From Syngnathus acus (lineage: Eukaryota; Chordata; Actinopteri; Syngnathiformes; Syngnathidae), in contig NC_051105.1 of assembly GCF_901709675.1 (NCBI RefSeq), forward strand, positions 5,757,104-5,821,103: a stretch of DNA of 64,000 nt, given 5' to 3'. This document shows positions 37,701-48,860 of this stretch, piece after piece; the stretch's first letter is position 1; the number at the start of each line of letters is the position of its first letter. Position numbers and translations under genes: made by a program. The notes under the pieces were generated by a model. It did no database searches and was not told the origin of the DNA. It saw only the letters and a program-made list of their open reading frames with translations.

Positions 37701-40700
37701 CACATGAAGGTGGAGGTGGCGACTGGCGTATGGTAACAAACATCTGGCCTTTGGATAAACAAACGGACCGGCTCTCTGTGCTCTTTGTATCTGCCAGAGG
37801 AAAAACCAACTTGCATCAACGTGATGATTCTTATCAATTTCCTACTTTATAAAAAAAAAAAAAAAAAACATGGGGGGGGAAAAAAATGTGAAACTTGCTG
37901 TCGTTGGCAATATCTAAATCAGATGCCTTACAATGTGGGCACTGTAATTTTAAACATGTTAACAATATTGCCACTTGCAAATGTGAATCATCTTCAACAA
38001 CACTACAGATACATGTACATAGTTTCATGTTAAAACAATTTTTAACAATATTTAAAATAAGATGGACTAATAAATATCATTCTTTAAACAACACCTTTCA
38101 TGGTCAATCTTTCAAACAGTAACACTCACTTTATATTACCATACAAAGCAAATAAGCCAAATAAATCTTGATTTTTTTTATTATTGCTATTTTGAAGCCT
38201 CATTTGATAGAATTGTTGATTGTTTTTAAAACATTCAAGTTTGTCAGGGTTGTTAACAATACTCTCCTCTGCGGTGTATTAAATTTAGAAGAAATAGATT
38301 TTCCCTTATAGGGACTTCAAAACTTTGCCCATAGGATTTATAGATATTGCAGCACTTTAACACTGTACTCATACTTTAATGAGTGGTGAAAACTCCAAAC
38401 AAATTGGAAATTAACAAGTATCTCGGAAAGGATCACATTTGATTCAAGGGAGTTACACTATTGTGTTTTCTGCTTTGGCACAACAATAATCTGAATATGA
38501 CTTGAGAATTGATAGAAATGAAAGAACTTCTTGAACCCTCAAACTGAGGCCAAAGGCATTGTGGGGTGAGCTGGATTCCCATACACATACGCCATGTAGT
38601 ACTTGGGAGGCCCAAACCTCTGCGGAACGGGTGTATGGTAACAATGAAAACATGATTAAAAGTGGTGACTTGCATTCTCACGCCATCCTTAATCAAAGAT
38701 GTCATGAATCAAGAAGCTAAGTCTTATCCACGAGCTGAGTCTCTACCAGAGCGGGCTTCCCCCTGTACGCACTACCTCCGGGGAGCCGCCAGGACACAAC
38801 AAGCCACTCTTTATTTCTGTTCCATTTGTGTCATGTGTTTGGGGATGTGCGTACATGCTTCAGATATCCTAAACACTAGCGGACGAGGCTGTGTTACCAC
38901 ATAGCCCCTGATTGTTAACAGGCCTTGGATGTTTTCAATGAGTCTTTTTTTTTTTTTCACTCTCTTCTTTCTTTTAACACAAATATGTCAGCAGCAGCGA
39001 GCCACAAGGCTTTGAAAAAGCTCCAGCTAGGCCTCATAAAGTCACACTACAAAGTCCAAAGCCATAAATAGCTTGTCGCACACTATCGGCTCTTTAAATC
39101 TCCCGCGTAGCGGCGGCCGCATTTGTTCTTTTCTTCCACTCGGCGATTTTGTAAGATCTTTGTCTGAAGTTCCGACATGTCCCCACTTGAGCGCCCATCC
39201 AGGACTGGTGTTGTGACCAGGAGTACCCCGCCAAGGCAGCCCAAGTGATCTCACGCAGACACACAACAAAAGCATGTGGCGAGACATTGTGTCTTGACTC
39301 GTGTATAATCGCTATATGCAAAGAAAGTTGATATAATTAGAAGAATGGCTGTGTTTAAATCATTTCAGTCCAGTGGAAGAGTTACCACTGTGATTGTGTT
39401 GAAAACAAAAGTGTCATAAAGTGCACAACCGAAATAGTTCCTAGGAATCGCCCTTGATATTGGATGTGCATATAATTCACACAATTTCCAAAAATGTGGT
39501 ATGGCGGGATGATTTATTCGTTTAATTGGACAGGCTAAGCCATCAGTTTTTTTTTTTTTTTTTTTAAATCAATCTCAAAATGTCAAATATGATCATATCG
39601 ACTTTATGAACAATAATATGAGTAATATAAGACAGGATAACTTCTAATAGTCAACATAAACCATGAAGGAAAAATATCTTAAAATGCAATTTAAGGCATG
39701 TCCTCTTCTTTTGAATATGGAAAGTGAATTACAAAAAATAGCCACATCTTTGAAAAAGAAAGAAAAAAAAGAAAGGGAGCGACGGAATGCAACAGTCTTG
39801 CATCTGATATTGATCATTTTGCAAGGAATTAAATGTGGTTCACTAGTTTAATCTTCTATTTTTAGACAAAACCACAGAAGACATTAAACTACAGCCACCA
39901 TATTAAGTCAATGCCATTGGATACACATATTTAATTAGAATAAACCTCTGGTTGCGCTCATTGTATCTTTAATTTCTTTGCACGACCGCAATAAGCAATA
40001 CATTTGTGATGACGGAGGGCGGGTGAAGATCGGCAGGTGTTGGCTTGCAAATGACTGGCGTGATGAGGCATGTGATTTGCTCAAATGACACCGTTACGTA
40101 AACATTAGAAATAGAACATAATGAAAGATTATTTGAGCCATTGCATTTACTTTTTTTTTTCCCCCCTCTCAAATTGTTTTCCTTTCCCACAGTGTCACAA
40201 AGCATGAAAACTGTGCTGCATTCACCGTAAAACTTGATTAAGGATGTGATTTATTTACGCTCCAACGTGACTGCTGCTTTTTGTCCCGAAACTTAGGGGC
40301 AAAGAGAGCAATCTAAGTAAATGGACACGTGAATTTTCCAAGAATGGGGATGTTAGCAAAAGGGAACAAACAACCACACTGCGAGTCAGATCCATCAGCT
40401 TCGTTAATGTGTTTTTCCTCGACCTCGAGTGCCTCGAAAAGGTCATTTGTATACTCATGCCAAGAGAACATATTCTCTTTGGCGAGAGTAAATATTTATC
40501 AGACTGCTTGTATGCGCTGTGGTTCTTGCATATACAATATGAACCAAAAGAAAAAATGGTTCAAGGTAAAGTAATGCAATGCCATGCATGAGGTCAAGGA
40601 GCACATTATTAATTGAAAATCCAAAGACACATATACAGAATGAGAGCACCATTATTTTCAGACATTACTTAATCCATTGGTATGTAATTTTGAGTTCCAT

Positions 40701-42842
40701 TAAATGTTTTAAATCAAATGATCCATAACCTGGAGGATAATTTTTCAAGCAGCTGCCTTGATCCCTTTTTTTATGTGCATTTCAGCCAGCCCACATGCAT
40801 AGTTATGAATTTTGGTCACTATCAGGGCGGGGTTGGTGTTGAAAGAAAGAAAGAAAAAATAAAAACGACTTAATGTCGGACTCTGGTAAGACAGCGATGA
40901 GAAAGACGGATGATGCAACTGTAACAACAAAGCAGGCTGTGGGAACAGGTGGCACCGGAATGTCACGACACCTGTGACGAGTAAAACGGCTTGGCTGTAG
41001 TCGAAAGTTTCATTCTCATCAGTCGTTTGGTTCATCTTTCATTCTCAACAATCAATCGACTGTGTTTCTGCAGGGATGTGGGTCTTAGCTAAGGCCATGT
41101 TGGTCTTCACACACCAAAACTATTACTTAACAGTCCCTTGGGTATTTCATATAATATACAATCAACTCAATCATTTGTGTTCTCTTTGCAAAGGGTTTAA
41201 GAACAAGAACTCACCTTTGAAATAACTCTTGACTCGCAGGTAACCGACACTGAGGCGAAGGACAGACAATTTGTCCAGACATGAGCGAATGTCCTCAGAA
41301 AAGGGGAGCAGGTCCGTCAGCCGGTCCAGCTCCCCATTCAGCCGATCCCGATGGCGCTTGGACGGGTTGGATTTGATGACTTCTCTCCCATCGTTAATTT
41401 TTTTTCTGGGGATCAAGAAAGGGGGAAAAAAAATGACAACTTCCCAAATGGATCATATGAGGCACAATTCTTAAATGCATAAAAGGAAAGATGCTCTTGG
41501 TCGTGAAAGGAGACATAATTATCACTAAAACATAAACTGTCACTCAAAACTACAACTAAAATAAAAATGTATAATATCTGGTGGTTCTAAATGTCCCTGA
41601 CAAGATACCCAGAATGAAAAGGGTGGTGGTTGCTCATGTGGTCTGAATCTGTATAAAAGGAAAGAATGTTTTTTCAATAGAAAGTTAGTTTGATATTTCA
41701 GAATGATTACCCAAGGAAACAATCTCTAATGAACATTGCGAATTGCGGCCTGTTTTATGGTACAGCAGCTCTCTCCTTCCTTCCTTCCTTCCTTGCCAAG
41801 GCCATTCCTCATTCCACCAGTTACTAAAACAGCAGTCACATCTGACCTATTTAAAGCTGCACTCACTCGACTGCTCGGCTGTCGTTTACGAAGAGGCGTC
41901 CAAGTGCCTAATGCTCGCACATGACTCTGAAATCGGACACACATGCTCCGGGTGAAGAATCACAGAAACGTCTTGGATAACGACTACTGCCATTATTACT
42001 ATTATTATTAAAAAGCTATGAAAACAGCAAGTTGTTCACATGAAAGTTTAGTGCGTAGTAAACACAATTGTTTCTTGTTAAGATGACTAATTAAGACGTA
42101 AAGGGAATTTAAAACACTCTGCTACTGCAAACTACCGTCTTGGCTTAACGTCTTTGGTTTCATTTCAAAATACTTAGTGTGAGGAAGTGTGAAAAGCAAA
42201 CTGCATTGAACTTATTAGCCTCAATGAGATGGGCCAACAACAATGGAAGAAAAAAGTCTCCTACGTATATTTGGATTTTGAAAAGCCGTGTAAAAGCTGA
42301 ATATGCTCTTACCCCTGTGTTACCTCTTTTCTAACCCAATGTTTTGGTCATGCGATCAGGTTACCTCCTTTTGAACGGGGCATTGGTTTGTGGTCTGTGT
42401 TCTGCGCATGCTCCGCAAGGAATCATAGTCTTTTGAGTCCAGGAAGTTTTTTCAAGCACGGCCATTTCGCTTAGTTGCTACAAAAAGCCTGACTTCGACA
42501 CAATTACTAATGTTTTCACGTTATTTTCTGTCTCCATGGTGAAAATGACACTTTGTACATAGACACACATATATATGTAAATATGTCCATGTAACTGGCA
42601 CGTAACGCCAGAAATATACAAGCAGAGGTAAACAAACATGGCGAAACTCACACGCAGCCACGTGCAGCACAGCAGCACACTTTTGGAGCAAGGAGGAAAA
42701 CGACTGCTATATTCTAGTAGTGAGTGACGTGAATATTATGTTATTACTATGTATTAGGTAATATTATGCACACGTATACATATACCGTTCAAAAGTTTGG
42801 GGTCACCCAAACAATTTTGTGACCCCAAACTTTTGAACGGTA

Positions 42843-42887
<45 letters not shown>

Positions 42888-43953
42888 TGTTGTCACTATG
42901 GCAAATGCACAATGCACCACAATAGCACACTATTGTTTTGCACTAAAAGACGGTTGTTTACTTTGACACAAACGCAGCGCCGACCAGCCTTAGTAGAATG
43001 ACTCAGCGATGCAGGTTTTTTTGCTTTTTTTGGCTGCTGACCAACACCGAGTTGGAAGAGGGACGGTTTATAAAAGCCTGCTGTGGTTTACAGAGAGATT
43101 TATAGGCGATTAAAAAAAAAAAAAAAGTGAACATGAAAATAGAGCTCTGTATTCAAGTCATGGAAACATCAGAGGTGGGGGGTGAAAAAAAAAACATCAA
43201 ACATTTGAGACTATAAATTATTCACTCTTTTTTTAAATTACGCTAAATAGTGAAACATCATCTCAAAAAATTGGAGAGCCAGGTGTCAGGTGTGTATCAG
43301 CATGCTCACAGTCAAACAAAGACTAGAGAACAAAAGGCCACTGTTAACCCTGACTGGGAGTTGTTTTACTTGGCTAATCGCCACACCGTTGTGTTTGAGC
43401 GGTGTGTGTGCGTGTGTGTGTGTTGTGCATGTGTGTGTGTGTGTACGTGGAGAGTGATAAAGGTTGCATTTTAGTAAGTAATGAATGTGTATGACTCAAC
43501 AAAACAAATATACAGTTCGCCATTTTAAAAGAACCATATGTTTCAAATCTTAGAGGAAAATGTAACCTCTTTTTACATTTATTTGTATAGGATCATCACT
43601 ACCTCCCATATGTCAATATTTATTCTTCACTGTCCTGAAAAATATTTTAATATGGCAACACAATTTAAATTTGTTATTTTACCCGTTTTGAACATCAAAC
43701 CAGCTGAACTACATGGGATTTTGCAATGCTAACATGTTTTCATCTACCACAAGGATTGCTTCAAACATCTTTGTGTTGCTGTTGTTTTTTTGTTGGTGTA
43801 TTTAGTTCGTGCTTCAGAACATTCAGATCACTATCTGACTACCGTTTTTTTCCGTGTATAATACGCAAAATTTAACTAATTTATTGTCCTAAAATCTGGG
43901 GTGCGCATTATACATGGGTACAATTTTTTTTAATTTTTTTTTTTTTAATTTAA

Positions 43954-43984
<31 letters not shown>

Positions 43985-44622
43985 AAATCATGGTACTGGT
44001 ACGAGTATTGATTTATGTATTGTTCTCTTGTCATGTTGTGAAAGAATGTGGGTTGAATAAATACCGAAAGAACAATAGTGTGTTTGTACTGTGCTCTGGT
44101 CATTTCGTCAAAGAAGGGATAATAGTCCTCTTCTCTTCTTGACTGACAATGAATGTGATAGTTTAATACAATCAGCAAATAACAAAATGCGTATTACAGG
44201 TAATATTTTATTTCACAACACTTTGCCTTGTTCCTTTCGTCTCTGCTGTTCACTTCAAACACGCTCCATACGAACGCAATGCTCTCGTATCAGACGCTTG
44301 CTCAATCACCTGCTCGTTTGCTGTCACAATGTACCCTACACAAATCCGAAACATTTGTTGCGGCTCCGAGTCACGACGAGGGGCAAGTTTTGGTTTCCAA
44401 GGGTGTTTTTATTCCTCTTAAACGTCTCTCCCATACAGAGCCGCCTTTTTCACATGTCCGCACGTCACTTTCCTCTCTTTTCATCTGATCGCGGTGGTGC
44501 CTTTACGGGCAGTCGGAGAAATCAACGCCAACAAAAAAAATACATCCAGCCTAGTTAAGACCATACCAAAGACTATAAAAATGGGACCCATTGCCTCCCT
44601 GCGTGTGTGACGATCATTGGGA

Positions 44623-44656
<34 letters not shown>

Positions 44657-47600
44657 GGTGCGTATTATACATGGGTACAGGCTTTTTTCCAGCATCAACA
44701 TGCCATTGTTAGGGTGCGTATTATACATGGGGGCGTATTATACACGGAAAAAAACGGTAATACCCAAGTTGGTGCCCCCTACAGATACAAGATACCGTAT
44801 TTTCCGCACTATAAGGCGCACCTAAAAACCTCCAATTTTCTCAAAAGCCAACAGTGCGCCTTATAATCAGGTGCGCCTTATACATGGACCAATATTGAGC
44901 CACTACAGCAGGGGTGTCCAAAGTCCAGCCCGCGGGCCAAATGTATATATCTTATATATGGACAAAGTTTTAAAATGGGCCATTCATTGAAGGTGTGCCT
45001 TTAATACGGTGCGCCTTACAGTGCAGAAAATACGGTACTAGCGAAATACTGCTGTCCAGAAAAATTATTTTTACAAGGAAATCATTGAACGACTACCCCT
45101 CTTCGGGTCGAGACATGAAATTGTGTCCTAAATAATGGAATTTTTGGATGAAGTACACCAGTGTGCATATGCTAATGGTTTCTGACTGGTGCGACTGGGA
45201 ATTACAGCATGGCCATAAGGTTTTTTTCAATAACATCATAAAAAGCCAGTCAAGAGAAAATGCATAAGGCTCATAAAAGACAATCTGGATGAGCCTATCT
45301 GTGGAGGAATGCTCCCGGGTGGCGACCGCGGACGTTTTATAGCGTCTGCTCAATGGTGCCTTTGTGTGTCCCAAGTCAAGCTGGCCATCCAGGGGGAAAT
45401 CAATGTCCACATCTTCAGACACAAGCCACCTTTTTATTTTGGGATACAAACATTGGGAGCTGTCTGGCTGTATGCAGTTTGCCAGGCGAGTGCTGCAAAC
45501 ATGCAATGTCAACAGCATAAACCACGACAGACACACGCATGCTATAATTCTTCTGACAGAATGAGTTAAAATTGGATCGTGGGCATTTTAAGTGACATGG
45601 CCATAAGCATAGTTTACCGTGCAAGCCACCATGTTCTGTTTAGTCTTTAACTGAAATACATAGGCTCCCATGTTTTTCTGTATTTGGGGTCACCAATTAT
45701 TAAATGTTTTTCCCCCTTCTAACCTATTTATCCGGGCTTGGGACAGGCACTAAATTGGACTGGCTTGTTTTCCCCTAGAGACTAGATAAATTTACGGCAG
45801 AACCTGGTATTTTCTCTCATCCAAGTACTGAGCAGGCATGACCGTGCTTAGTATCTAAGATCAGACAATCCGACACTGTCAGAGTAGTTTGGCCATTATT
45901 CAAAGGCATATACTAGTATAAAGACACAAATACTCAGACATAAGTTCATAATTCACCTCATCAATCACGCTGGACGTGAATGCTCAGTATCAATCCATCA
46001 TTTTTATTTATTGATTTAGATGTTGAATTATTAGTTTAATGGTTTAAGTGAGAAAGGGGTAGGAATCTAAAAAGCTATTTTTTTTTTCTGTCTGTTGTTT
46101 TGTTTGTTCGTTTGATGACTTAGAAATGGCACTTTAAAGTGTTAATTGTTTTATTAATTTTTTTCCCTATTTTTCATGTTTTAAATATGTTCGAAATAAA
46201 GATAAATCAATCAATCAATCAATTTTAACAATACATGCCACCGAATGTGAGCTATGTGCCTTCATCCTCGTTTGAAAAGCAACTCTCGGCTGTTCTGAGA
46301 ACAAATGTACACGTTGATTCACAAGCCTTTCTCTCTCGAAACACACCTAAGGGATTTATTCGTTTGTTGTGGCACCACACACGATCATGTTATCTTCCTA
46401 GACTGGCAAGTGTGATGTCATTTTCAGTCGACTGCAAGTGGCAAAATGGCCGCCCTCTGAGATGGATAAAAACAAATGGATGTTGCCTGTTTAATTCATA
46501 TTCCACAGATAAAAGATTAATCAGAACACTGTGTTTCGACTAGTTGGGCTGCACAGAACATATCATTACAAAGAATATTTTGTGGTTGACTTCCCCTTTA
46601 ACAACACGTACAGGAGAAGCCCAATGAAGCACCAACATCCAAAGTACAATAAGCCAGAAAAATTGTGAGTGGGTTACACTGTCAAGTAGAGAGGAGTCGT
46701 ACTACAAAACATGTGCATGCATGCCACCACAAACAACTTACACAAGTGGGACTCCCAAACTTTGTTTATATAATCAGGCGCTCAGTTACTGGGAATTCTT
46801 GTTAGCACATACAAGAGGAAACCACAGAGGAGAACCTGGACAGGCTCCCAACTGTATGATTCTCCCATTCGTCACGCTTGCGCTGGAAACAACACCATCC
46901 ATTAGCCTCTCTGGGCCTAATACAGCTGTTCACGACTCCACATACAGATGTTTTACATAAATCACAATCAACGCTTGTCTTTGAGTCTCATTTGAGCAAA
47001 CACTAAGCTGCCTCAGCTAAATGCTATGGCCAATATTAAGAACTTTTTACTTGAAAATGCTGTGTCATGTTCATTGAGGGGGTAATTGGGTAGTGATTTG
47101 TTTAAGATCCAGTTGACAAATTTTAAGACAAACTTTGAATGACAAACAAATAGGGCTGCAAAGAGTGTGACAGTAAATATTTAGCATGAAATGCGTTTGG
47201 ACTAGCAACAATATTCAACTACAGTAATCCCTCGTTTATCGTGGATAATTGGTCCCAAAAACCACCCACGATAAGTGAAATCCACGAAGTACGGTCACCA
47301 ACAAGAAGTACTGGGCAGGCTAACGAGTTAGCGGAAATATGCTAATTCTCGATCATGCTAACACGCAAAAACAAACAAAAGGAATGTAAACGAACATTTG
47401 GACCAATACTACATTGTCCTAAAGGTTAGACACATGTTTCCTCAATTTAGAAGTTTTATCTTGACTTTTAAATGTTTTTTCTTAATTTGGGGGGAAAAAA
47501 TCCGCAATGTAGTGAAGCCGCGATAAACGAAACGCGAAGTAGCGGGGGATCACTGTATTACTGCTGCAAAGGATTATGGGTAACCACTGCAAAGGATTAT

Positions 47601-48860
47601 GGGTAACCGCTTTAGTTTTGTGAAGTTTGGGCAGGAGTAGCAAATGCTACCTTGGGTGAAAGATCGCGAAAACCGACTTCTAAAGGAATGTAAACGAACA
47701 TTTGGAGCAATACTACATTGTCCTAAAGGTTAGACACATGTTTCCTCAATTTAGAAGTTTTTTTCTGAATGTTTTTTAATTTGGAAAAGATATCCGCGAT
47801 GTAGTGAAGCCGCGATAATCGAAACGCGAAGTAGCGAGGCATCACTGTATTCATTTTAGCCACAAGCTTTCACGATTCCAACCATATGAAATAATAAATA
47901 CATAAAGGTATACTAGCCGTAAGACAGTGTAATTAAGGCATTTTGGTATCACACATTGGACCCAATGGAGCACACACAACTAAATATGTACATTTAAACT
48001 AAAATATAATAACGGAATGAAAGAAATGGAGGACTGATTAATAATTGCAAAAAAATGATCCAGCTGAGCAATATTTTTTAGGTGTAATTTACTAAATTAG
48101 TCCAACATATCAAAGCCTCTGTATGGCAAAGGACTGACACGACTAAAGCAAGTACACAAGTGCAAAAGCATTCAATAATATCAAACTTTCATGTAGTACT
48201 TTAAAAAGCCAAAGAGGAAACAGGACATGCTGGAAGAAAGTTGAAGCACGGAGAGAGGGAAGGAAGGAAAGCGAGATATCAGATTACAATAACAGAGCCA
48301 GGCGCGCGAGACTGCCCCGCCCTCCCCAATGCATCGCGTGAGAGCCGCAGTCGACTCTCTCTAACTTGATTGTGATTAATGCGCCAGGGTAACGCACCAG
48401 TGCCAGAGTCGAGCGGCGCACATTCTTAAAACGATCCGCAAAAACAATCCACCGCGGCTTCAAGTAAATCCACCCAATATCATTTATTTCCTCATTTTAT
48501 GAATCCGAATAGTCACATGAGATTTTACGATCGCTCACCGATAATCATTTCTGCTCTCTCGCGCAAGTTGACAGAACGCACAGATCCAACTTACGTTCTT
48601 CGGAAGAAACTTTTCAATCGAAATATTGTTACTAAATATTACAAGTTAATGAATGCAAACAATTGCAATATGCAGTATTCTGCACTTCGTCAACTTTCAC
48701 TTAAGCGTTATGCGCAGATATGACCGCTAGGCTTTTAAAATGTCTGCCCATAGTTTCGCAACTTTCCAGCAACAATGTCTCTCAATCGGGTTTGGACCTA
48801 CTGTTTGAGGACGGGTTTCTTCCTCTTCTTATTGGCGTAAGTCCCAGAGGTGGCCAACAT
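31737..48860 (-). CDS. ahr2: Aryl hydrocarbon receptor 2 (AHR2), complete 10-exon gene
   Basis: Second bHLH-PAS dioxin receptor; in fish AHR2 is generally the main mediator of dioxin toxicity. Coding exons (high to low): 48860-48802, 41405-41215, 34766-34672, 34583-34494, 34421-34313, 34095-33968, 33891-33689, 33621-33512, 33415-33274, 33180-31737; total 2571 nt, 856 aa. Exon 1 starts [17 protein letters not shown] (NLS). Exon 2 carries the bHLH ([18 protein letters not shown]). PAS-A is in exons 3-6 ([18 protein letters not shown]). PAS-B has [26 protein letters not shown] and IIAYQ at about 368-372. The tail has [25 protein letters not shown] and [10 protein letters not shown], which are AHR2 hallmarks, then a polyglutamine tract, and ends LQCYQE. 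Intron phases match AHR1 exactly. It lies upstream of AHR1 on the same strand. At 856 aa it seems short for AHR2 (usually about 950 or more from memory); an in-frame TGA comes three codons before a donor-like site. Confidence 0.96.
32222..32272 (-). repeat. Coding CAG/CAA repeat of AHR2 (polyglutamine)
   Basis: Within AHR2 exon 10, GCTGCTGCTG-rich DNA encodes [13 protein letters not shown] in the transactivation region. Repeats of this kind often vary in length between individuals. Confidence 0.9.
34767..41214 (-). other. AHR2 intron 2 (6.4 kb)
   Basis: Phase 1 intron between the bHLH exon and the first PAS-A exon, matching AHR1 intron 2 in place and phase. Contains one full XRE consensus on minus (TGGCGTGAGA, 38676-38685). 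No exon or full mobile element recognised. Confidence 0.85.
41775..41794. repeat. (TTCC)n microsatellite
   Basis: About five CTTC units in AHR2 intron 1. Confidence 0.85.
42783..42842. mobile_element. 60-bp hairpin MITE (solo inverted termini)
   Basis: A 24-nt arm beginning TACCGTTCAAAAGTTTGGGG is exactly inverted after a 12-nt spacer. This is a recurrent vertebrate DNA-transposon end; here only the two ends remain. A (TA)n tract follows at once. Confidence 0.85.
42845..42883. repeat. (TA)n microsatellite
   Basis: About 19 TA units following the hairpin MITE. Confidence 0.95.
43403..43448. repeat. (TG)n imperfect microsatellite
   Basis: TG repeats interrupted by CG, TT and CA. Confidence 0.9.
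43840..44759. mobile_element. 920-bp non-autonomous DNA transposon, perfect TIRs
   Basis: The ends TACCGTTTTTTTCCGTGTAT-AATACGC and their exact inverse enclose a non-coding body with subterminal GTGCG-TATTATACATGGG repeats and long homopolymer T and A runs (about 43926-43981 and 44626-44653). No transposase-like frame was seen. Same end design as 14028-14191. Confidence 0.8.
44793..45037. mobile_element. 245-bp MITE with a nested hAT-like fragment
   Basis: Ends TACCGTATTTTCCGCACTAT-AAGGCGCACC and GGTGCGCC-TTACAGTGCAGAAAATACGGTA. The inside repeats GTGCGCCTTATA. Near 44907-44945 the phrase CAGGGGTGTCCAAAGTCCAG with GCGGGCCAAAT indicates an inserted hAT-type fragment. It begins only 33 bp after the neighbouring 920-bp element. 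Confidence 0.75.
45703..45897 (-). mobile_element. 5S rRNA-derived SINE (decayed)
   Basis: Read on minus, 45897-45801 follows 5S rRNA: GGCCA-AACTAC, TCTGATCTTAGATACTAAGC, ACGGTCATGCCTG, AGTACTTGGATGAGAGA, ACCAGGTTCTG. After it comes GTGCCTGTCCCAAGCCCGGA-TAAAT, the body found behind 5S heads in fish SINE3-like elements. Too diverged to be a working 5S gene; annotated as a SINE relic. Confidence 0.75.
46050..46222 (+). mobile_element. LINE-type 3' tail
   Basis: ATATGTTCGAAATAAAGATA followed by (AATC)n is the usual 3' end of fish Rex/L2-clade LINEs, which are commonly 5'-truncated. No reverse transcriptase frame remains nearby. Confidence 0.5.
47222..47555. mobile_element. Tigger/pogo-like MITE, full (334 bp)
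   Basis: Starts CAGTAATCCCTCGTTTATCG, ends GCGGGGGATCACTG, with TA on both sides. The internal block at 47335-47420 is missing from the short copy at 3720. It matches the copy at 56996-57328 in inverted orientation. Confidence 0.85.
47556..47847. mobile_element. Extra flank with tandem 24-mer plus partial Tigger-like copy
   Basis: Two tandem copies of CTGCAAAGGATTATGGGTAA-CC lie at about 47561-47611, then TTTGGGCAGGAGTAGCAAAT, then at about 47682-47847 a second, half-length copy of the adjacent MITE ending GAGGCATCACTG before TA. The flank (to about 47664) recurs inverted at 56885-56995. Confidence 0.8.
48334..48343 (+). promoter_or_regulatory. Full-consensus XRE/AHRE in AHR2 intron 1
   Basis: TCGCGTGAGA fits (T/G)NGCGTG(A/C)(G/C)A. 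It lies 459 bp inside intron 1 in a CpG-richer stretch (48300-48430). About four such matches are expected by chance in the window and four were found, so function rests on position only. Confidence 0.3.

Larger units (their letters stand above)
41406..48801 (-). other. AHR2 intron 1 (7.4 kb), repeat-rich
   Basis: Phase 2 intron between the NLS exon and the bHLH exon. It carries most of the mobile elements seen in AHR2: a 60-bp hairpin MITE, two TACCG-type TIR elements, a 5S-derived SINE, a LINE-type tail, and a Tigger-like element with a partial copy. Confidence 0.85.

Noticed and set aside
45801-45897. Functional 5S rRNA gene
   Set aside because: Too many changes across the body and a SINE tail instead of a T-run terminator.
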